Assembly: GCF_041146395.1 (NCBI RefSeq)
Contig: NC_090996.1
Location: forward strand, 29,040,738-29,104,737
DNA from: Eulemur rufifrons
Taxonomy: Eukaryota; Chordata; Mammalia; Primates; Lemuridae
Direction: 5' to 3'
Length of the DNA stretch: 64,000 bases
The notes under the pieces were generated by a model. That model made no database searches. It was not told where the DNA came from and saw nothing but the letters and a program-made list of their open reading frames with translations. Below are positions 59,672 to 64,000 of this stretch, piece by piece (within the stretch, counting starts at the first letter, position 1; each line of letters opens with the position of its first letter). A program made the translations under genes and the position numbers.

Positions 59672-59959
59672 TTTTAACACCTTGCTGATCTGCCTTTTGA
59701 ACAGACCCTAAACCCTGGGCCCATGGACTCATTCAGGCAACAGTACCTGGCTACAATTTACTAACACTGTTTTATTTTGGTAGTGTTTACATTTGTAAGT
59801 TTGTCTTCTATTTTTGGTGGGTGGCACTGGTTTCCTGTTTACCATGGCGATAGAGGGCTTTCTTTTAAAATAAACACATTAAAATAAACAGAGTTAACTT
59901 AAAGAAGACTATTAAGTGAATACTAAGACAGGGGGCAGGTGGATATGGCAAAAATGATA
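59672..59959 (+). repeat. Unnamed dispersed repeat family, copy C
   Basis: TTTAACACC, 'ccttttgaacagaccctaaa', 'cattcaggcaacagtacctg', 'ggtttcctgtttaccatggc', 'aaaataaac' and 'ggatatggcaaaaatgatag' correspond in order to copies A (2,843) and B (6,111). Confidence 0.55.
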
Positions 59960-60004
59960 GCTTGAGCTTGGTTAGCACTTGGTGGCGATAGACTGGAGAG
60001 AGGA

Positions 60005-60200
60005 GAGTGGTGTTTGATGCTGTCAGTCTGGGTTCAAATCTGTTTCATCACTCGCATGGAGCCGTTGAGCAGGTTATTTATGTAGCTCCTTTGAGCCTTG
60101 GTTTCTTCATGGATAAGATGCGGGTGACTTCTTTCGCAGGGCTGTTGTGTTATATTGAAGGTAATGTTTGTAAAGGAACTGGCGTACGATCAGCAAATGG
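60005..60200 (+). repeat. MIR SINE
   Basis: 'ctgggttcaaatctgtttca', 'tgagccttggtttcttcatg' and 'gataagatgcgggtgac' are sense MIR landmarks. Confidence 0.65.
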
Positions 60201-60567
60201 CAGAAGAAACCCACCTGCTCCATCTCCTACGTGCCCTTTCCATTTTGGGAGAGACTTCTGGGTTTTCACGGTCCTCTACGAGGCCACAGGACAGACAGGT
60301 GGGCCCTGCCTGGCCTCCTCTATGGCAGTCAGACCCCACGCTTCCCATTATGGGGAAGGGGAACTCAGTTCAAATTAATGCCTTCCTGCCCTCTCTCCAG
60401 CCCTGAGTAAGAAAGTCTTGAGAAGCCATAGAATTAAGAGAGTTGGCAGGTCAGATCCCAGACCAAGTAGGGAAGTTCAGGGCCTTGGAGGGGTTCTCCC
60501 ATCCCCCAAACATCCCTAATTTAGACCCAGCAAGGCTCTCCCATTGCAAAGCTCCTCAGCAGCATTA
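60201..60567. other. Intergenic DNA, nothing recognised
   Basis: No supported feature is present. Confidence 0.4.
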
Positions 60568-60583
60568 AAAAAAGATGCTCATC

Positions 60584-60917
60584 GGCCGGGCGCGGTGGCT
60601 CACACCTGTAATCCTAGCACTCTGGGAGGCGGAGGTGGGCGGATCGTTTGAGCTCAGGAGTTCGAGACCGGCCTGAGCAAGAGCGAGACCCCATCTCTAC
60701 TAAAAATAGAAAGAAATTATATGGACAGCTAAAAATATATATAGAAAAAATTAGCCGGGCATGGTGGTGCATGCCTGTAGTCCCAGCTACTCGGGAGGCT
60801 GAGACAGGAGGATTGCTTGAGCTCAGGAGTTTGAGGTTGCTGTGAGATAGGCTGACGCCACGGCACTCACTCTAGCCTGGGCAACAGAGTGAGACTCTGT
60901 CTCAAAAAAAAAAAAAA
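60584..60917 (+). mobile_element. Alu (dimeric, strepsirrhine-type), the youngest-looking copy
   Basis: GGCCGGGCGCGGTGGCTCAC to a 15-A tail. It has the duplicated linker 'gacagctaaaaatatatata' and the 'ggctgacgccacggcactc' right-arm block. AAAAAGATGCTCATC before it is repeated after the tail, a perfect target-site duplication of at least 10 non-A-only bases (GATGCTCATC at 60,574-60,583 and 60,918-60,927). Confidence 0.95.
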
Positions 60918-61484
60918 GATGCTCATCAGGAAATATGAACATGACGTCCCAGCCAGAGGACACTCGCGCAATAAATCAGTATTTCTTAAAAGGGTTTCTC
61001 GTTCTCTTGTCAGTGGCACAAGTCAATTGCCTTGTGTTTGGGGTGTGTACAAATAACATTAACCTGTTAAAAGTACAAAAATATAAAAAATAAACAGTCG
61101 TGGCCCTGTGTTGGAATTTCTTTTGATTTTTTTAATACACTAAGTCCCACTTCCCCTTCCACACACAGGATGGGGCTCAGGCCCCTCTGGCCTCCCCCCC
61201 TCCACCTCATCCTCCCAAGAGCCTCTAGAGCAGACCAGCCCTCTCAGTTTCCAGATGGGGAAACTGAGTCTGGAAAGAAAGGCAGTTCCTTGTCTTTTGA
61301 TGTCATTTCCAGGGACAATAAATTCCAGGACTTCGTGTTCAAAAGATACAGGGAGTGGTTTATGTGAGGGTGTGTGTCTATTGGCCACGGAGTGAATGGG
61401 GGGGGCACCCTGGGGCCGTCCTAAACCTTGGTTCCTGGTTGCTGGGCCACCCCACACCACGGCCAGCTTTCCAGGTCAGTTAAT
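60918..61484. other. Upstream flank of the CpG island
   Basis: The sequence is AT-rich to about 61,135, then mixed, with a MIR-like 'tttccagatggggaaactga' near 61,250. No gene was recognised. Confidence 0.4.
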
Positions 61485-61690
61485 AAAAATGACAATGGCT
61501 GACATTTATGGAGGATTTACTATGGGCCAAGCACTGTGGATGTATTACACCTCCAGGCCTTACAACAACCCAAGGAATGGGGTCTTGTAATAACTCCCAG
61601 TTGCAGAAGAGGAAATTGAGGCAGGAAGATTAAGTACAAGCTCACGAAGTCAACACAAGTGCCCGAGAAGGGGGCTTCTAGAGCTGGGAG
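61485..61690 (-). repeat. MIR SINE, antisense
   Basis: 'tgggccaagcactgtggatg', 'aactcccagttgcagaagag' and 'gaaattgaggcaggaagatt' are reverse MIR landmarks. Confidence 0.7.
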
Positions 61691-61859
61691 CCCGGATTCC
61701 AAAGCCCCTTACCCAAAGGGACAAGAAGAAAAGGGGAGAAGTGGGGGCGAAGGGAGGGGGTAGGGAGGAGGAGAGGAGGAAAGAGGAGAGGGACGTGGAA
61801 ACCTGCGAGGGGAGCGCAGCGAAGAGAAACTTCCAGCCCTCAGGACCTTCCCTTCTTCC

Positions 61860-62730
61860 TTCTTTCCCTGGGCCTCGCCACCGACTCCGCCCCAAACTTG
61901 GCCAAAGGGAGGCGGGCGCGGGCTGGGGACGCCTGGGGCCTTTCCCTGCAGGGTCCCCTCCGCCTCCTGCGGCCCCTCCCTTCGGCTGTCCCGGCTCCTG
62001 ACATCACGCCCTGGGAGGCGGGATCGGGAAGGAGGGGGCCGTGGGGAGGAGGCTCCGCGCCGGAGAGGGAGGAGGTAGGGCGCGCAGTCCCAGCCCAGAG
62101 CTTCAAAACAGCCCGGCGGCCTCGCCTCGCGCCCCAGCCCGTCCGTCTGTCCAGCTGCCAGCGCCGCCGCCAGTGCCCGGTGAGTTGGGGGCGCGGCCGG
62201 GATCCGCGCGCGGGGCGCGGTCGGGGGTCTCGGGGTCACGTGCGCCCGGGCAGCAGGGGCGCGACCTCGCCACTTACTGGACCGTGAGCGGCCCCCGGAA
62301 TTGGTGGGGGGCAGGGAGAGGCCCGTGCCGCAGATCTCCAGCCTGCGACGCGCTCGTTCGGGCCCCCGAATGGCACCTCGCCACCCCCGGCCAGCTTCCT
62401 TCGCCTTTTGCGCCGAGGCGGGCGGGAAAAGTTCGGGGAGGAGTCGGGGCGGCTCCCCTTGTCCCAGCCAGCCCTACTCCCGACCTCTCGGAGACCAGGG
62501 CGGTCCCCAGTGTCGCACGAGGGACCCGGGTGTCCCGGCGCAGCGCCCCCAGTCTCTCCGACCGGGCAGGACTGGCTGAGCCCAGGCGCGGTTGGCGGGT
62601 CCTCCCGGGCTGCGCACCCCTCTCGGCCCGGCCGCGGCTCCGGCGCGCCCCCGAGCGGCGAGGAGCGACTTCTCTGGGTCCGGAGCGGTGGAGGGGCCTG
62701 GGGGCGCTGCTGGGATGACACCTTTCTCCC
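61860..62730 (+). promoter_or_regulatory. EMP2: CpG island promoter, probably EMP2
   Basis: CpG is dense across about 870 bases, with no TATA box at an obvious position. Motifs seen: a GC box CTCCGCCCC (61,885-61,893), a CRE/AP-1-like TGACATCA (61,999-62,006) and an E-box in GTCACGTG (62,235-62,242). The island sits at the distance and orientation expected for EMP2 downstream of TEKT5. The gene assignment rests on remembered human synteny rather than on protein sequence. Confidence 0.7.
62060..62179 (+). other. EMP2: Candidate noncoding first exon of EMP2
   Basis: A consensus donor CCG/GTGAGT lies at 62,179/62,180, directly after a GC-rich 5' UTR-like stretch ('gtccgtctgtccagctgcca', then a short GCCGCCGCC run). 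EMP2 encodes a four-pass membrane protein of the PMP22/claudin-like family that acts in epithelia (lung, endometrium, kidney), and as I recall its coding sequence begins in exon 2 after a long intron. No ATG-led tetraspan coding sequence is seen here, consistent with a noncoding exon. The 5' boundary is a guess. Confidence 0.5.
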
Positions 62731-63073
62731 TCCCAGCTCTGACGGGGCTTGGGGGGCTTGCAGGAGGCAAGGCCACGCTCATGGGTTCCCGAGCAAGGGG
62801 AGGCTAGAGGTCAGAATGTGGACTCTACGCCCTCCCCAAATCCGGCAACCTAAGTACACTCCAGGGAGGTCTTTAAGGTCGTAACGTGGCGCTGACATGT
62901 GGACATCGTACGGGGGGGACTGGTGGGAAACACCTGGACTTGGGCGAGACCCCACAGAGCAAAGCTCTCCCTCCAGGCCACAGAGTCCACCCCCTGCTTT
63001 ACAGTAAGGCTGTCAGCCCAGCTTCAGGTTTGGAGAAAGGGTCACTGTCCGCAACCGCAAACTCCCAAGCTGG

Positions 63074-63098
63074 GTGTGTGTGTGTGTGTGTGTGTGTT
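63074..63098. repeat. (GT)n microsatellite
   Basis: A GT run of about 24 bases. Confidence 0.9.
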
Positions 63099-63149
63099 TA
63101 CATGAGCGGCGATCTGGTAACCCAGCTGTGTCTAAGTAAGGGGTTTGGA

Positions 63150-63420
63150 CAAGGACTTAAAGCCTCCAGCTCAAATACTGTGTGATTCCACGTCTATGAA
63201 GCACCTAGAACAGGCACATTCGTAGACAGTAGCATGGTGGTTGCCAGGGGGCGGGAGTGTGTGGGAGTGGGGAGTTAGCAGTTCATGGGTACAGATTTTG
63301 TTGGGGAGGATGAAAAAGTTTAGGGTTAGAGATAGTGGTCATGGTTACACAACATTGTGAATGTATTTAATGCCACTGAATTGTACACGTACAAGTGGTT
63401 AAAATGATAATTACCGCCAG
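63150..63420 (+). mobile_element. Old L1 3' end, sense
   Basis: 'atgaagcacctagaacaggc', 'agcatggtggttgccagggg', 'gaatgtatttaatgccactg' and 'aattgtacacgtacaagtgg' are L1M 3'-end landmarks. Confidence 0.75.
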
Positions 63421-63643
63421 CCCGCTGCTCTTCAATCTGAATCAGTTATAGAAATGCCAAAACTGACACACTGTTGCTGGCCACCTCTCCCTGCAGTTTG
63501 GCCTCTGGATAAGGAAGTCCAGGGAGAATGAGGAAGGGACAGGGTCCTGGTTTCCCCGGTAGCCACTAGCGGGAAGGGTGGCCTCGGAGCTGATGGAGGT
63601 TCCAGGTGCCCTGGTGCGCACCTGTCTTCCCGCTTCTCCCGGT

Positions 63644-63683
63644 GAGCCTCGCCCCGAGCCTCGCCCCGAGCCTCTCCCCTGAG
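63644..63683. repeat. 12-base tandem repeat
   Basis: CCTCGCCCCGAG repeats about two and a half times, then a degenerate unit. Confidence 0.75.
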
Positions 63684-63684
63684 C

Positions 63685-63800
63685 CGTTTGCAGCAAACTC
63701 CTCCGTTGCAGGTGGGGAAACCCAGGCCAGAGACAAGTCAGTTTGCTCAAGGCCACTGAGCTGTATGTAAGTGCCAAGAGCCAGACTTTGAACCTCCCCC
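63685..63800 (-). repeat. MIR SINE, antisense
   Basis: 'tgcaggtggggaaacccagg', 'agtttgctcaaggccactga' and 'agccagactttgaacctccc' are reverse MIR landmarks. Confidence 0.6.
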
Positions 63801-64000
63801 TCCCCCTGAGTCCTCCCCCTTTTTCCACTTGGAGATGCCCTGGCGGTTTGTGGGGAATGGGGGGCCGGGGAGGGGACACTTCTGGAGAAAACAGGGCGCA
63901 GCTGCCCGCGGGGGCCTTGGCAAATGCCAAGCCCACAGCCAAGGGAGGGGTGTGGGGGTGGCAGGAAGGTGCGGAACCTGTTTTCCCACTGAGGGTTTTT

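Larger units (their letters stand above)
26563..62059. other. TEKT5-EMP2 intergenic region
   Basis: About 35.5 kb lie between the TEKT5 end and the CpG island. In human I remember the equivalent gap as somewhat longer, with both genes in the same direction. No protein-coding exon could be supported here. Contents are listed below. Confidence 0.65.
62180..63994 (+). other. EMP2: Presumed start of EMP2 intron 1
   Basis: From the donor to the window end, no acceptor plus tetraspan coding exon is seen. The first 550 bases belong to the CpG island. The stretch 62,731-63,073 shows nothing recognisable. Confidence 0.5.

Noticed and set aside
63247..63260. CTCF-like word GCCAGGGGGCGGGA
   Set aside because: It lies within an old L1 3' end and departs from the CTCF core at several positions.

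Overview
This is vertebrate nuclear DNA, from a primate and most likely a strepsirrhine (lemur or loris group). The evidence is two split tektin coding exons with GT-AG boundaries, a CpG-island promoter, dense ancient mammalian repeats (MIR, L2, MER5, MER20, MaLR LTRs, old L1), and dimeric Alu elements. Several Alus carry a repeated A-rich linker before the right arm and a right-arm ending (GCTGACGCCACGGCACTC) that I associate with lemuriform Alus. No bacterial, phage or CRISPR content is present. Layout: bases 1 to about 26,562 hold the 3' part of TEKT5 (tektin 5, a sperm-flagellum microtubule-lumen protein) on the + strand. Only the last two coding exons lie here, at 22,150-22,304 and 26,176-26,392, followed by a short 3' UTR with two AATAAA signals. 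The first 22 kb is one long intron filled with repeats, including four MER20 copies in the same orientation and a 12-bp perfect inverted repeat resembling RFX X-box half-sites. Bases 26,563 to about 62,060 are intergenic. They hold repeats, a GC- and CpG-rich segment at 31.6-32.1 kb with no obvious gene, an inverted pair of full-length hAT-like elements near 38 kb, and a good CTCF-core match at 59.4 kb. Bases 61,860-62,730 form a CpG island with a GC box, a CRE-like site and an E-box, and a candidate 5' UTR exon ending in a consensus donor at 62,179. Human gene order (TEKT5 followed in the same direction by EMP2, from memory) suggests this is the promoter and noncoding first exon of EMP2, an epithelial tetraspan membrane protein. 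The rest of the window would be its first intron. The two genes point the same way but show no shared function: one is testis/flagellar, the other epithelial. I found no new multi-gene system. The most useful leads are regulatory or structural: the MER20 quartet, the X-box-like palindrome, the orphan CpG-rich segment, the CTCF-like site, and a three-copy dispersed sequence family I could not name. Repeat names come from memory of consensus sequences, and edges are accurate only to about 10-30 bases.
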